Source: Candidatus Promineofilum glycogenicum (GTDB taxonomy: Bacteria; Chloroflexota; Anaerolineae; Promineifilales; Promineifilaceae). From it: DNA of 64,000 nt. The notes under the pieces are model-generated. The model was not told the DNA's origin and ran no database searches. It worked only from the letters and a program-made list of their open reading frames with translations. How positions within the stretch are numbered: the stretch's first letter is position 1; every line of letters begins with the position of its first letter. The translations under genes and the position numbers were made by a program. Shown piece after piece: positions 41,062 to 49,772 of this stretch. The stretch covers positions 1-64,000 of the forward strand of contig JADJHJ010000002.1 of the NCBI GenBank assembly GCA_016707605.1. The letters are read 5' to 3'.

Positions 41062-43284
41062 CTACTCTTCGTCGGCCAGGTAGTTGCCGATGGGGTCGTC
41101 GTTCTCGTCGTCCACCAGGCTGCGCCGCGTCTTGCCGCCGCTCTGCGGGTCGTCCACCAGGCCCATCTCGTACAGGTGCTCCATCAGCCGCGCCGCGCGG
41201 GGGTAGCCGAGGCGCAGGCGGCGCTGCAAGAACGACACCGACAACTGCTCGTGCTTCTTGGCCAGTTCGACGGCCGCCTCCAACAAGCTGTCCGTCTCAT
41301 CCAGCAGGGCGTAGCGGGCGATGAGCGGCTCCCACGGGGGCGGCGTGGGCGCATGGTCGGGCGTGGCCGCCCGCCAATGCTCCACCAGCCGCTCGATCTC
41401 CATGTCGGTGACGTAGACGCCCTGGACGCGGGCCGGCGCGCCGGCGTCGGGGGCCTGGTAGAGCATGTCGCCGCGGCCGAGCAGGTTCTCCGCGCCGACG
41501 GTGTCGAGGATGACGCGCGAGTCGGTGCCGGAGGCGACGGCGAAGGACAGCCGGGCGGGGAAGTTGGCTTTGATCAGGCCGGTGATGACGTCGGTCGATG
41601 GCCGCTGCGTGGCCACGACCAGGTGGATGCCCGTCGCCCGGGCCATCTGCGCCAGCCGGCAGAGGTTGCGCTCCACGTCGCCGGGGTACATGTGCATCAG
41701 GTCGGCCAGCTCGTCAATGAAGACGGCCAGATAGGGCAGCTTCTTGCCCCGCCCGGCCTTGCGGTTGTAGCCGCTGATGTTGCGCGCGCTGACCGTCTCG
41801 AACAGCTCGTAGCGGCGGTCCATCTCCGACGTCAGCCAGCGCAGGACGCCTACGGCCCGGTCGGCGTCCACTTCGACGTGGCCGATCAGGTGCGGCAGGC
41901 CGTTGAAGCGCACCAACTCGACCTTCTTGGGGTCGATCATGACCAGTTGCAACTGCTCCGGCGTGTTATTGAACACCAGGCAGGCGATGAAGGCGTTGAT
42001 GCACACCGACTTGCCGGAGCCGGTCGTCCCGGCAATGAGCAAGTGGGGCAGTTTGGCCAGGTCGGTCATGACCGGCGCGCCGGCTACGTCGCGGCCCAGG
42101 GCCACGCCCAGTGACGAGTTGAGCCGGGCAAAGCCGGGCGACTCCAGAATGTTGCGCAGCCGGACGACGCTCGATTCGGCGTTGGGCACTTCGATGCCGA
42201 CGACGCTACGGCCGGGCACGGGGGCCTCAACGCGCAGCCGCGACACGGCCAGGGCCAGCGTCAGGTCGCGTTGCAGGGCGGCGATCTGGCCGACGCGCAC
42301 CTTCTGCTGCTTCGGCTCGCCATCCGGGCCGGGGCGCTCCACGTAACCCGGCTCGACGCCGAACTGCGTCACCGCCGGGCCGCGCCGCACCTCGACCACG
42401 CGCGCCGGCAGGCCGAAGTCGAGCAGCGTCTCCTCGATGCGGCGGCTCTTCCACTCGATCTCATCGGCCGATTGCGCCGACGCCTCGCCGCGCTCCAGCA
42501 CAGCCAGCCGCGGCAGGCGCGGGTCGCGGCGGCGCGGGCCGTCCTCGTCGTCCATCTCCGGCGGGGCGACAAGCGGGCCGGCGGCGGGCAAGGCAGACGA
42601 ACGGGGAGCGACAGGGATAGCGCGTTCACCACCCACGTCGGCATGGCCAACCACGTCAATGTGGTCGGGATCAAGGCGGTCGGCCCACGCGCCCAGGGCG
42701 GCCGAGGCCCGCTCCAACCCCTGCCGCAGGTCTTCCCACGTCCGGCCGGTGAGCAGCATGGCGATCCAAAAGAACAGGGCCAGATAGACCAGACCGGCCA
42801 GAAACGGGCCAAGGAAGTCGAACAGCGGTTCCGACAGCGCCCAGCCGATCAGGCCGCCACCACGCCCGGCGAAAGCGTCGGCCAGGCTGTAGCCGCCGAC
42901 AAGATGGCTCAGGGCCATGAGGACAACGACCAGGATGACCAGGCCGGTGATGCGCCCCGCGCTGAGGCCAAAGAGGCGGCGTACGCGGCCGAGGGCCACG
43001 CGTAACCCCACAGCCGCCAGGAAAAGACAGACGGCAAAGGCCCCCCAGCCAAAGACCTGACGCAGCAGCCGCGTCCACCAGGCGAGCCAGCCGGCATTGG
43101 TCAAGTCGATCAAAGCCAGGAGGGTAATGACGGCCAGCAGGAAGAGAAGGACGCCGCCCACTTCGAGACGGCGGGCAGCGAGGCCGTCGATCAGGCGCTC
43201 ATCCCACGACTGGGGCGCGGGCGGCGGTGGTTCATTGGCGCCGCGCTTCGGCGGCTTGCTGGCGGGGGGATCGCCGCGGGCCAT
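41062..43284 (-). CDS. ftsK: FtsK/SpoIIIE-family DNA translocase
   Basis: A 740-residue protein. Four N-terminal transmembrane helices (about 42-62, 80-98, 110-130, 158-180) and a short linker lead to the motor: alpha/beta domains, Walker A GTTGSGKS (419-426) and Walker B YLAVFIDELADLM. MARATGIHLVVATQRPSTDV is the family motif. The C-terminal gamma winged helix (VSFLQRRLRLGYPRAARLME) recognises KOPS-like DNA sequences. It pumps chromosome DNA at the division septum. Encoded 13 bp after the S1-domain gene, probably one transcript. Confidence 0.95.
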   Translation of the reverse strand: MARGDPPASKPPKRGANEPPPPAPQSWDERLIDGLAARRLEVGGVLLFLLAVITLLALIDLTNAGWLAWWTRLLRQVFGWGAFAVCLFLAAVGLRVALGRVRRLFGLSAGRITGLVILVVVLMALSHLVGGYSLADAFAGRGGGLIGWALSEPLFDFLGPFLAGLVYLALFFWIAMLLTGRTWEDLRQGLERASAALGAWADRLDPDHIDVVGHADVGGERAIPVAPRSSALPAAGPLVAPPEMDDEDGPRRRDPRLPRLAVLERGEASAQSADEIEWKSRRIEETLLDFGLPARVVEVRRGPAVTQFGVEPGYVERPGPDGEPKQQKVRVGQIAALQRDLTLALAVSRLRVEAPVPGRSVVGIEVPNAESSVVRLRNILESPGFARLNSSLGVALGRDVAGAPVMTDLAKLPHLLIAGTTGSGKSVCINAFIACLVFNNTPEQLQLVMIDPKKVELVRFNGLPHLIGHVEVDADRAVGVLRWLTSEMDRRYELFETVSARNISGYNRKAGRGKKLPYLAVFIDELADLMHMYPGDVERNLCRLAQMARATGIHLVVATQRPSTDVITGLIKANFPARLSFAVASGTDSRVILDTVGAENLLGRGDMLYQAPDAGAPARVQGVYVTDMEIERLVEHWRAATPDHAPTPPPWEPLIARYALLDETDSLLEAAVELAKKHEQLSVSFLQRRLRLGYPRAARLMEHLYEMGLVDDPQSGGKTRRSLVDDENDDPIGNYLADEE

Positions 43285-43297
43285 CGGCCGGCTCCGG

Positions 43298-44308
43298 CTA
43301 GGCCGGGGCGTCCTTGCCCACGGCGCGCAACGACAGGGCCAGGCGCTTGTGGCGGCCGTCCACGCTGAGCACGCGCGCCGTCACCTCCTGGCCCGACCGC
43401 ACTACGTCACGCGGGTGCAGGAACATCCCTTCGGCCAACTCGGAGATGTGGATGAGGCCTTCCAGCTCTTCCTCCAGGATGACGAACGCGCCGTAGGTGG
43501 TGACGTTGCCGACCACGCCACGCACCAGTTGGCCGGGCTGATAGCGACTTTCCACGTCTTGCCACGGGTCGGTGTGCAGTTGTTTCATGCTCAAGGCTAC
43601 GCGCTCGGCGCTCTTGTCCACGCTGAGCACCAGCACCTGCACCTGCTGGCCGGGGCGCAGCACGGCGCTGGGGTGAATGACCCGGCTCCAGGAGATTTCG
43701 GAGATGTGGATAAGCCCCTCCAGGCCGCCCAGGTCGACGAACGCGCCGAAGTCGGTCAGGTTCGTCACCGTGCCCTGGCGCTTTTCGCCCGGCCGCACGC
43801 CCAGCAGCAACACCTCGCGCTGCTCGGCGGCAACCAGCGTCGCCCGCTCGGAGAGGATGAGGCGGCTGTTGCCGCGGTTGACCTCGATGATCTTGAGGTT
43901 CAACTCACGATCCTGCCAGCCGGCCAGCGCTTGCAGCCGTTCGCGGGGGACGTGGAACTGGGGAAAGTCGACCAGTTGCGAGGCAGGTACAAAGCCCTGG
44001 ATGCCGTTCCAGTAGACGAGCAAACCGCCCTTATTGTGGCCGACGACGCGCAGGCGCAGCAAGCGGTCGGCTTCCATCGTCTCCTGGGCCGCGTGCCAGG
44101 GGTCGCTGACCAGGGCGGCGGCCGAGGGTGGGCGCGCCGGCACGGACGCTTCCTCAATGTCCGGTTCGGCCTCGGCCGGCGGCGCGGTCGTTTCAACCGC
44201 GGCGGCCCCGTTAACGTCGAAAGAATCCTCCATCCGAAACAGAGCCGACCAATAGCCGTCGTCAACTTGCGGATCGGCCTGCGTATCCCTTCCCTGCTGC
44301 TGACTCAT
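43298..44308 (-). CDS. rpsA: S1-domain RNA-binding protein (ribosomal protein S1-like)
   Basis: A 336-residue protein. An acidic N-terminal tail (1-70) precedes three S1 domains, about 74-150 (weaker), 156-240 (TVTNLTDFGAFVDLGGLEGL, IHISEISW) and 250-330 (GVVGNVTTYGAFVILEEELE, GLIHISELAEGMF). Four to six domains are usual in ribosomal S1, so it may be a short S1 acting in translation initiation or a related RNA-binding protein. A consensus promoter lies 140 bp upstream. It is followed by ftsK. Confidence 0.8.
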   Translation of the reverse strand: MSQQQGRDTQADPQVDDGYWSALFRMEDSFDVNGAAAVETTAPPAEAEPDIEEASVPARPPSAAALVSDPWHAAQETMEADRLLRLRVVGHNKGGLLVYWNGIQGFVPASQLVDFPQFHVPRERLQALAGWQDRELNLKIIEVNRGNSRLILSERATLVAAEQREVLLLGVRPGEKRQGTVTNLTDFGAFVDLGGLEGLIHISEISWSRVIHPSAVLRPGQQVQVLVLSVDKSAERVALSMKQLHTDPWQDVESRYQPGQLVRGVVGNVTTYGAFVILEEELEGLIHISELAEGMFLHPRDVVRSGQEVTARVLSVDGRHKRLALSLRAVGKDAPA

Positions 44309-44448
44309 ACGTCCTAACCGTTACACCCCTGAAGAGCGCCGCACGGGTCGGCCGCAGCCGAGCGCCGTGGGCATCGACGGACATCAATGCCGCTGGGCAA
44401 AAGGTGGGGCGAGGAAACCAATGGGTTTTGCCCAGAGCGGTAGGGTGA

Positions 44449-44476
44449 ATTATAGGCGCTGGTGAGCGGCTGTCAA
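44449..44476 (-). promoter_or_regulatory. consensus promoter of the S1-protein/ftsK operon
   Basis: On the minus strand: perfect TTGACA (44476-44471), a 16-bp spacer and perfect TATAAT (44454-44449). The leader to 44308 is about 135 nt. This is the best-matching promoter in the window and fits a ribosomal-protein type gene. Confidence 0.8.
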
Positions 44477-44554
44477 CAAGGGCAACGTCGCGCCGCGCCA
44501 CAAACCGCGCTGCTTGTGGCGCAATCGGGCAAATCGGGCTACACATAGGTGGTT

Positions 44555-45274
44555 ATGAAGCCTCAGCCGTCACTGTTCACTGCCATCCTGCCCGCGCTGT
44601 TGGCCGATGCCGCCGGGCTTGTCGCCATGTTCGTCCTCTTCCCGCCGCTGGCCGAGCGCCTGGGCACGCCGGGCGGCGTCAACGCCCTGCTACTCAGCGG
44701 TGGGTTCGTCGTGTTCTGCGCCGGTGTCTTCTGGCTGCGCCGCCTGCGGCCGATGGACGGCGGCGACGGCGAATGGGCGCAGCGCAATTGGCGCGTGGCC
44801 CTGGCCGTGGCCTTCGCCGCGATCATGAGCCTGGCCATCGCCTGGCAACTGGGCTTCTTCCGTTCCGGCCTCCAGGTGGACACGCGCGACCTGGGCGAGG
44901 GCGGCTCGGCGTCGTACTTCGTCTTTGGCCCCGGCGCGTGGCTGGGCTTCTCGGCCCTCTACGTGCTGGTGCTGGGCTTCACCGTGCGGCCGAGCCTGCC
45001 GCCGGGCAGCCCGCGTTGGACGGCCGCGGCGACGCTGGGCCTGCTGGCGGCCAACGCCATGCTGCTGCTGCTCAGCGCCCAGGCGCGCCCTCTCGTTGGC
45101 GAAACGACGTTGTGGCTGCCGCTGATCTTCGCCGGGCTGCTGCTGCTCTTTCTGCCGCCGCGCCTGGTCTACATCGCCCGCGGGCCGGGCTTTCCCTCAT
45201 CGGCGGGCTACGTCACGCTGGGGCTGTTCCTCATGCTCGTCGGGGCTTATGCTCTGGCCGTCATCACGGCCTAG
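44555..45274 (+). CDS. integral membrane protein of unknown function
   Basis: A 239-residue protein with about seven hydrophobic helices and few charged loops: LFTAILPALLADAAGLVAMF, GGVNALLLSGGFVVFCAGVF, NWRVALAVAFAAIMSLAIAW, FGPGAWLGFSALYVLVLGFT and more. I do not recognise a family. The ATG at 44555 has AGGTGG upstream; a GTG two codons earlier is also possible. It diverges from the S1-protein promoter and is followed by an R2 palindrome. Confidence 0.65.
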   Translation: MKPQPSLFTAILPALLADAAGLVAMFVLFPPLAERLGTPGGVNALLLSGGFVVFCAGVFWLRRLRPMDGGDGEWAQRNWRVALAVAFAAIMSLAIAWQLGFFRSGLQVDTRDLGEGGSASYFVFGPGAWLGFSALYVLVLGFTVRPSLPPGSPRWTAAATLGLLAANAMLLLLSAQARPLVGETTLWLPLIFAGLLLLFLPPRLVYIARGPGFPSSAGYVTLGLFLMLVGAYALAVITA

Positions 45275-45280
45275 AGAGAA

Positions 45281-45358
45281 AAGAATCTCACGCAAAGACG
45301 CAAAGAACGCCAAGCTTAAGCAGCTTGGCGTACTTTGCGTCTTTGCGTGAGATTCTTC
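45281..45358. repeat. R2 palindromic repeat
   Basis: Arms AAGAATCTCACGCAAAGACG... (from 45281) and its complement ...CGTCTTTGCGTGAGATTCTT (to 45358), with a core CGCCAAGCTTAAGCAGCTTG. It lies between the converging membrane-protein and plsY genes, directly touching the plsY stop. A nested copy is at 48185-48350. Confidence 0.9.
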
Positions 45359-45949
45359 CTACTTTGAGCGGGCGAAGCGCAGGGCGGGGCGGCGGGCGAG
45401 GTCGGCGCGGTGGGTATAGGCCAGCAGCGCCAGTTGGCCAGTGGTGACGGCGATGAGCAGCCGGTCGGGCCGGAAAGCGAGCAGATAGACCAGAACGGTC
45501 AGCAACGCCAGAACCACCGCCCAGCCGTTGGGCCGCAGCAGCCGCAGATAGAGGATGACCGACGCCACCGCCACTAGCGGCGTCGTCCAAATGGTCAGCC
45601 CAATCATGACCCCGAACACCGGCGCAATGGCCTTGCCCCCTTTGCCGCCCAGGAAGGGCGAGAAGGCGTGGCCCAGCGGCGGGGCCATGGCGATGAGGGC
45701 CATAGGCCAGCCGCGCCAGCCGAAGATCTGGTAGGCCAACCCCACCGGCGCGGCGGCCTTGCTAATATCAAGCGCCATCGCCAGGACGAACCAGCCCGGC
45801 CCGGCCACGCGCAATACGTTGGTCGAACCGGGGTTGGCGTCGCCCACTTCACGGATGTCGCGCCGCGCCGCCAGACGGCCGACCCACACCGAAATCGGCA
45901 GCGCGCCGGCGAAGAAGGCGAGAGTGGCCCAGAGGAGTTGGGGAAGCAT
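45359..45949 (-). CDS. plsY: glycerol-3-phosphate acyltransferase PlsY
   Basis: A 196-residue membrane enzyme that acylates glycerol-3-phosphate using acyl-phosphate. The conserved blocks are GDANPGSTNVLRVAGPGWF (block 1, catalytic region, Ala replacing the usual Gly/Ser at the third position) and GHAFSPFLGGKGGKAIAPVF (block 2, glycerol-3-phosphate site), with LYLRLLRPNGWAV between helices. Five hydrophobic helices fit PlsY. No Shine-Dalgarno is evident; the upstream 85 bp are R4 repeats. The C-terminus RFARSK ends at the edge of an R2 repeat. Confidence 0.85.
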   Translation of the reverse strand: MLPQLLWATLAFFAGALPISVWVGRLAARRDIREVGDANPGSTNVLRVAGPGWFVLAMALDISKAAAPVGLAYQIFGWRGWPMALIAMAPPLGHAFSPFLGGKGGKAIAPVFGVMIGLTIWTTPLVAVASVILYLRLLRPNGWAVVLALLTVLVYLLAFRPDRLLIAVTTGQLALLAYTHRADLARRPALRFARSK

Positions 45950-45952
45950 TGT

Positions 45953-46036
45953 CAGTGTTCAGTAGGTCAGTATTCAGTATTCAGTAGGTCAGTAGGTCAG
46001 TAGGTCAGGATGACGTTACGGCTGACCTGACCTACC
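45953..46036. repeat. R4 GTCAGTAGGTCAGTA repeat
   Basis: Tandem GTCAGTA/TTCAGTA units (45953-46006), followed by a partial reverse complement (CTGACCTGACCTACC, 46021-46035). It separates two minus-strand genes and starts directly before plsY. Confidence 0.8.
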
Positions 46037-46041
46037 GGCCT

Positions 46042-47043
46042 CTACTTGATCATCTTAAGCAGCCGCGCCTCCACCTCGTGGACTTCCAGCCCGGCGTGGC
46101 GGCCGGTGTCTTCAAAGAGGACGCGGCCGGTGGGGCGGTCGGTCAGGCGGACGTGGGCCGTGGCCGACAGCGACTCGGCCACGCGCTTGCCCATCTCGAA
46201 CGTGTCCGGCCCTTTCAGCAGGCCGAAGGTGCTATCCCCACCCTGGGTGACAAACATCTCCAGCCGGTGGTCGCGGTTGCCGACGACCCACTCGATGGTG
46301 TGCTCAGTGACGGCCAGCCGCTCCGTCTTCGCGCCGGTGTAGGTGGCGAAGCGGTAGAGGCGGCCGTCGTGCCACAGGCCGATGATGAAGCCGGGGAAGG
46401 CGGTGCGCACCCAGGGGATGATGGCGATGGAGGCGGTCAGGCTCGTGCCGGGCGACTGGTCGAAGTGGTTGGTCTGCAACCAGATCCACGCTTCGGGAAA
46501 GCCCCGCCCCCAATCCTTCTCGATGTAGCCCCGGCCGCCGCTGAAGTCGATCTCCTGCCCGTCGATGGTCAGCGCGCCGTAGATGGTGTGGTCGAGGCTG
46601 AGGACGCCGTGGTAGCACTCCATGAACGGCACCCAGGCGTACCAGCCCATGATACCCGGCGCGGTCAGCGTGACCGGCCAGGGCGACAGGCCGCCGAAAC
46701 GCAGCGTGCCGGCCACCTGCTGCTCCGGCCGGTCGATGAGCAGGGTCATCTCGTTGTGCGTGAAGCGGTTGGGGCCGACGTGGACTTCGAAGCGGTCTTC
46801 GGCGGCCCAGAACGCCTCGACGGGGTACTCGTTGTAGTGGGCGGCGGCTCGCTCGCCGTCGTTGACCTGGACGAACGAGTGCGGCCGGCCGCTCCAGAAG
46901 ATGCCGGGGATGAAGGCCAAGCGATGGCGCGCGGTGGCGTCGACGACCTTGAAGTACCAGCCCTCGAAGAAGGGCGGCCGTTGACCATGCAGCCGCCCAT
47001 GATAGCGCGCCGGGTGCAGCGTGTTGCGCAGGAAGCGTAGCAT
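46042..47043 (-). CDS. tocopherol cyclase-like protein
   Basis: A 333-residue protein resembling the tocopherol cyclase (VTE1-like) family: RPPFFEGWYFKVVDATARHR, LAFIPGIFWSG, PHSFVQVNDG, then GIMGWYAWVPFMECYHGVLS and GGRGYIEKDWGRGFPEAWIW. Two lipocalin-like barrels of this kind bind prenyl or other lipids; in bacteria without tocopherol the role is unknown. I start at the ATG of 47043 (MLRFLRNTLHPARYHG), because the GTG at 47067 falls in an R1 repeat. No Shine-Dalgarno is obvious. Confidence 0.75.
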   Translation of the reverse strand: MLRFLRNTLHPARYHGRLHGQRPPFFEGWYFKVVDATARHRLAFIPGIFWSGRPHSFVQVNDGERAAAHYNEYPVEAFWAAEDRFEVHVGPNRFTHNEMTLLIDRPEQQVAGTLRFGGLSPWPVTLTAPGIMGWYAWVPFMECYHGVLSLDHTIYGALTIDGQEIDFSGGRGYIEKDWGRGFPEAWIWLQTNHFDQSPGTSLTASIAIIPWVRTAFPGFIIGLWHDGRLYRFATYTGAKTERLAVTEHTIEWVVGNRDHRLEMFVTQGGDSTFGLLKGPDTFEMGKRVAESLSATAHVRLTDRPTGRVLFEDTGRHAGLEVHEVEARLLKMIK

Positions 47044-47059
47044 GTGGTCCCGGCGGAAA

Positions 47060-47130
47060 GGAACCACAGATTACACAGATTTCACAGATTAGAAGATCTA
47101 ATCTGTGAAATCTGTGTAATCTGTGGTTTC
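47060..47130. repeat. R1 inverted repeat (near-perfect copy)
   Basis: Arms GGAACCACAGATTACACAGA... and ...TGTGTAATCTGTGGTTTC with a core AGAAGATCTA. Between the RsbRD-N-like gene stop (47138) and the tocopherol-cyclase-like start. Confidence 0.9.
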
Positions 47131-47137
47131 TTCCTCT

Positions 47138-47596
47138 TTATCCGGCCGTCTCGCCTTTGAAGAGGGCGGAGAGGTCGAGCGAGGGCGCTTTGGTCTGGCT
47201 GGCCAGCGAGACGTAGGCCCGGGCCAATGAGTCCTTGGCCGCGCCCAGCACCGTGCTGACCAGCCCCAGGGCGCGGGCCAGTTCGTCGGGCGGCACGTTG
47301 ACGACGATGTGGTTCCAGATCGCCTCTTCCAGGACGTTGATGGCGATCTGCACCTCGCGGATGGCATAGCCGGCATGGAAGCGGTCGTCGGCCACCTCGG
47401 CCATGTACTCCATCACCGGCACCAGGTTGCGGTCGGCGATGCCCTGGGCGGTCAACTGGAACAGCCGGGCCAGCCGCTCCTGCCCCACGGCGTGGCCCGC
47501 CTCGGAATAGTGGGCCAGTTGCGAGCGCGTCAGCGCCGCGCTGGCCTCGGCGACGATCTGGTCGCCGTCGCGGGTGAGTAGTTCTTGTAGGTCCAT
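47138..47596 (-). CDS. RsbRD N-terminal-like sensor domain protein
   Basis: A 152-residue, all-helical protein: LLTRDGDQIVAEASAALTRS, RLARLFQLTAQGIADRNLVP, YAIREVQIAINVLEEAIWNH and a last helix (AKDSLARAYVSLASQT). The pattern resembles the globin-like N-terminal domain of RsbR/RsbRD stressosome proteins or of some histidine kinases, without any effector domain. A stand-alone sensor or partner is inference. Its ATG (47596) sits immediately downstream of an R4 repeat, and no Shine-Dalgarno is seen. Confidence 0.55.
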   Translation of the reverse strand: MDLQELLTRDGDQIVAEASAALTRSQLAHYSEAGHAVGQERLARLFQLTAQGIADRNLVPVMEYMAEVADDRFHAGYAIREVQIAINVLEEAIWNHIVVNVPPDELARALGLVSTVLGAAKDSLARAYVSLASQTKAPSLDLSALFKGETAG

Positions 47597-47703
47597 AGTT
47601 GTCAGTGGGTCAGTGGGTCAGTAGGTCAGTAGGTCAGTAGTCAGTGGTTGCGTCATGTGCCACTGACATACTGACCTACTGACTCACTGACCTACTGACT
47701 ACT
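47597..47703. repeat. R4 palindrome built of tandem CAGTGGGT/CAGTAGGT units
   Basis: Left arm 47601-47646 (five GTCAGT units), spacer TTGCGTCATGTG, right arm 47660-47702 (complementary units). It reaches into the osmC stop codon (47699-47701) on one side and the next gene's start on the other. Confidence 0.85.
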
Positions 47704-48112
47704 CCTGGATAATCGTGATGACCGTCTTAATATCGGCCGCCTTGTGCAGCATGGCGTGGACAGAGCAGTAGTTCTCGACCGACAGCTCAACGGCGCGGGC
47801 CACGGCCGCGGGATCGATGCCCACGCCGCGGACGACGTACTCGATGGTGAAGGCGGTGAACACCTTGGGATGGTCGGTCGAACGGTCGCCGTGGACGCGC
47901 AACTCGAAGCCGGTCACGTTCTGGCGTTTCTTGCGCAGGATGGAGATGACGTCCATGCCGGTGCAGCCGCCGAGGCTGACGAGCAGCAGTTCCATCGGGC
48001 TGGCCCCCTGCCGCTGGCCCGTCTCCGGCTGGCTATCCATGTGGACGACCATGCCGCTGGGCGGCACGGCCATAAAGTGCATTCCATCCTGTAGCGTAAT
48101 CGTCGCGTCCAT
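47699..48112 (-). CDS. OsmC/Ohr-family peroxidase-like protein
   Basis: A 137-residue protein: QGASPMELLLVSLGGCTGMD with the first Cys of the thiol peroxidase fold, LRKKRQNVTGFELRVHGDRS, and SVENYCSVHAMLHKAADIKT with the second Cys. Such proteins reduce organic or hydro-peroxides with a cysteine pair; the arrangement C-(GMD) and (NY)C is that of the YhfA/OsmC branch. Its stop codon overlaps the R4 element. It has its own leader; no strong promoter was found. Confidence 0.85.
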   Translation of the reverse strand: MDATITLQDGMHFMAVPPSGMVVHMDSQPETGQRQGASPMELLLVSLGGCTGMDVISILRKKRQNVTGFELRVHGDRSTDHPKVFTAFTIEYVVRGVGIDPAAVARAVELSVENYCSVHAMLHKAADIKTVITIIQE

Positions 48113-48184
48113 TTGTGTCAGGCTCCCGTGCTGTGTTGAGTTGGATTGAATTTACCCATAATCGCGCGCGGGCGTCAAGAAGAG

Positions 48185-48350
48185 AGCTCACGCAAAGGCG
48201 CTAAGGGGCAAAGGCGCAAAGATAGAGAAGATCTCACGCAAAGACGCAAAGTACGCCAAGCTAAGAAAGCTTCTTAAGCTTGGCGTACTTTGCGTCTTTG
48301 CGTGAGATCTTCTTAGCGTTCTTTGCCCCTTAGCGCCTTTGCGTGAGCTA
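48185..48350. repeat. nested R2 palindrome: one copy inside another
   Basis: The outer arms are AGCTCACGCAAAGGCGCTAA... (48185-48222) and ...TTAGCGCCTTTGCGTGAGCT (48311-48350). The inner element (48227-48312) is a complete copy with arms GAAGATCTCACGCAAAGACG / ...CGTCTTTGCGTGAGATCTTC. The outer arm starts right at the alr stop codon. Confidence 0.9.
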
Positions 48351-49502
48351 TTCCTCTCGATAGACCCGTGGCACGCGGGTGTTGATGTTGGTCAGGATTT
48401 CCCACGGCACCGTGCCGGCCCAATCGGCCAGTTCCTCGACGGTGACGGCCGCCCCGCCCTCCACCTCGCCCAGCAGGATCACCTCGTCGCCGTTGTAGGC
48501 CGTCTGCCACTCGATGTTGACCATGAACTGATCCATGCAGACGTTGCCGACGACGGGGTAGCGCCGGCCGCGGATGATGACCTCGGCCCGGTTGGACAGG
48601 GCGCGGAAGTAGCCGTCGCCATAGCCGACGGGCACGGTGACCAGGCGCACCGGGTGGTCGCTCTGCCAGGTGGAGCCGTAGCTGACCGGGTGGTGGGGCT
48701 GGACGACCTTGAAGTAGACGACGCGCGACTTCCAACTGAGCGCCGGCCGGACGGGGATTGCCCGCGGCACGGCCGCCGACGGGTAGACGCCATAGAGCAG
48801 CAGCCCGGCGCGCACCATGTCGAAGTGGGCGGCGGGGAAGCGGGCCAGGGCGGCGCTGTTGGCCATGTGGCGCAGCGGCGGCGGGGGCAGGCCGCGGCGG
48901 GCGTAGAACTCCAGCACGCCGTGGAAGCGGTCGAGTTGGAGTTGGGAGTAGGCCGGGTCGGCGGCGTCGGCGTTGGCGAAGTGGGAGAAGATGCCCTCGA
49001 CCTCGAAGTGGGTGCAGGCCAGCGACGCTTCTAATAGTGCTTCCGCACTATAGTAGTGGACGCCGATGCGCTCCATGCCGGTGTCGATCTTCAGGTGAAC
49101 CTTGGCCCGCACACCCATCGCCCGCGCCGCGGCCTCGATCTGGCCCAGCTTCTCGATGGACGAGGCGGTCAGCGTCAGGTCATGGGCCAGGAACAGCGGC
49201 ACCTGATTGCCGATGATGCCGCCCAGCACCAGGATGGGCGTCGTCACCCCCGCCTCGCGCAGCAGGATGCCCTCCTCCAGAAAGGCCACGCCCAGATAGG
49301 GCGCGCCCAGCGACTGCAAATGCCGCGCCACCTCGACCAGGCCGTGGCCGTAGGCGTTGGCCTTGAGGATGGGCATGACCGCCGCGGGGGAGACGTGGCG
49401 TTGGAGGGCGTGGTAGTTGGCGGTTAGGCGGGAGAGGTCAATCTCGACTTGCGTCGGGCGGAGAACCTCGACCGAGTTAGAAATGGTTGGATAGTTGATC
49501 AT
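48348..49502 (-). CDS. alr: alanine racemase
   Basis: A 384-residue PLP enzyme that supplies D-alanine for peptidoglycan. Lys47 in MPILKANAYGHGLVEVARHL binds PLP, RAKVHLKIDTGMERIGV and GIFSHFANAD are barrel motifs, and VPVGYGDGYFRALSNRA includes the catalytic Tyr region of the second base. NVCMDQFMVNI is the substrate-binding segment. The length is normal. The first 12 residues (MINYPTISNSVE) are an optional extension and a later start is possible. Its stop touches an R2 repeat. Confidence 0.93.
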   Translation of the reverse strand: MINYPTISNSVEVLRPTQVEIDLSRLTANYHALQRHVSPAAVMPILKANAYGHGLVEVARHLQSLGAPYLGVAFLEEGILLREAGVTTPILVLGGIIGNQVPLFLAHDLTLTASSIEKLGQIEAAARAMGVRAKVHLKIDTGMERIGVHYYSAEALLEASLACTHFEVEGIFSHFANADAADPAYSQLQLDRFHGVLEFYARRGLPPPPLRHMANSAALARFPAAHFDMVRAGLLLYGVYPSAAVPRAIPVRPALSWKSRVVYFKVVQPHHPVSYGSTWQSDHPVRLVTVPVGYGDGYFRALSNRAEVIIRGRRYPVVGNVCMDQFMVNIEWQTAYNGDEVILLGEVEGGAAVTVEELADWAGTVPWEILTNINTRVPRVYREE

Positions 49503-49511
49503 GGGATGAGA

Positions 49512-49754
49512 TCAACTATCCCATGAGTCACGGTCCTCGCGCAAGTACTGATCGACTTCTGCGGCTGATTTGAACAACTGGTGACCTGGAAGCGAATTGA
49601 GGATGTCGATGGCTGATTGATAAGGCTCATCTGGTTTGGGTTGAAGCAAGATCAAAACCTCAACTGTCTGTCCAGGTAGGAGCAAAGGATGCGTGATAAC
49701 AACCTGCCCACCTGGTTCAACAGTTACAGTTGTGCGGATGGCCTTTTGCAGCAT
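49512..49754 (-). CDS. small antitoxin-like protein
   Basis: An 80-residue protein: a short N-terminal beta region (TVTVEPGGQVVITHPLLLPG, QTVEVLILLQP) and an acidic C-terminus (AAEVDQYLREDRDSWDS). The VDxYLREERDSWD ending is typical of small antitoxins that are encoded directly before PIN-domain toxins. Here the next minus-strand gene is alr, 10 bp away, so no toxin follows: it looks like an orphan antitoxin. AGGAAT precedes the ATG. AT-richer than alr. Confidence 0.55.
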   Translation of the reverse strand: MLQKAIRTTVTVEPGGQVVITHPLLLPGQTVEVLILLQPKPDEPYQSAIDILNSLPGHQLFKSAAEVDQYLREDRDSWDS

Positions 49755-49772
49755 GATAACTAGATTCCTGTG

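Noticed and set aside
43097..44317. 406-codon open frame opposite the S1-domain gene and ftsK start
   Set aside because: Antisense shadow: the minus strand has three S1 domains and a consensus promoter.
46078..47040. 320-codon open frame opposite the tocopherol cyclase-like gene
   Set aside because: Antisense shadow; Gly/Val/Asp-rich with no motif.
47597..47703. CRISPR-like repeated GTCAGTAGG units
   Set aside because: Units are 8-10 bp, adjacent without spacers of uniform length, and arranged as a palindrome; no cas gene is present.
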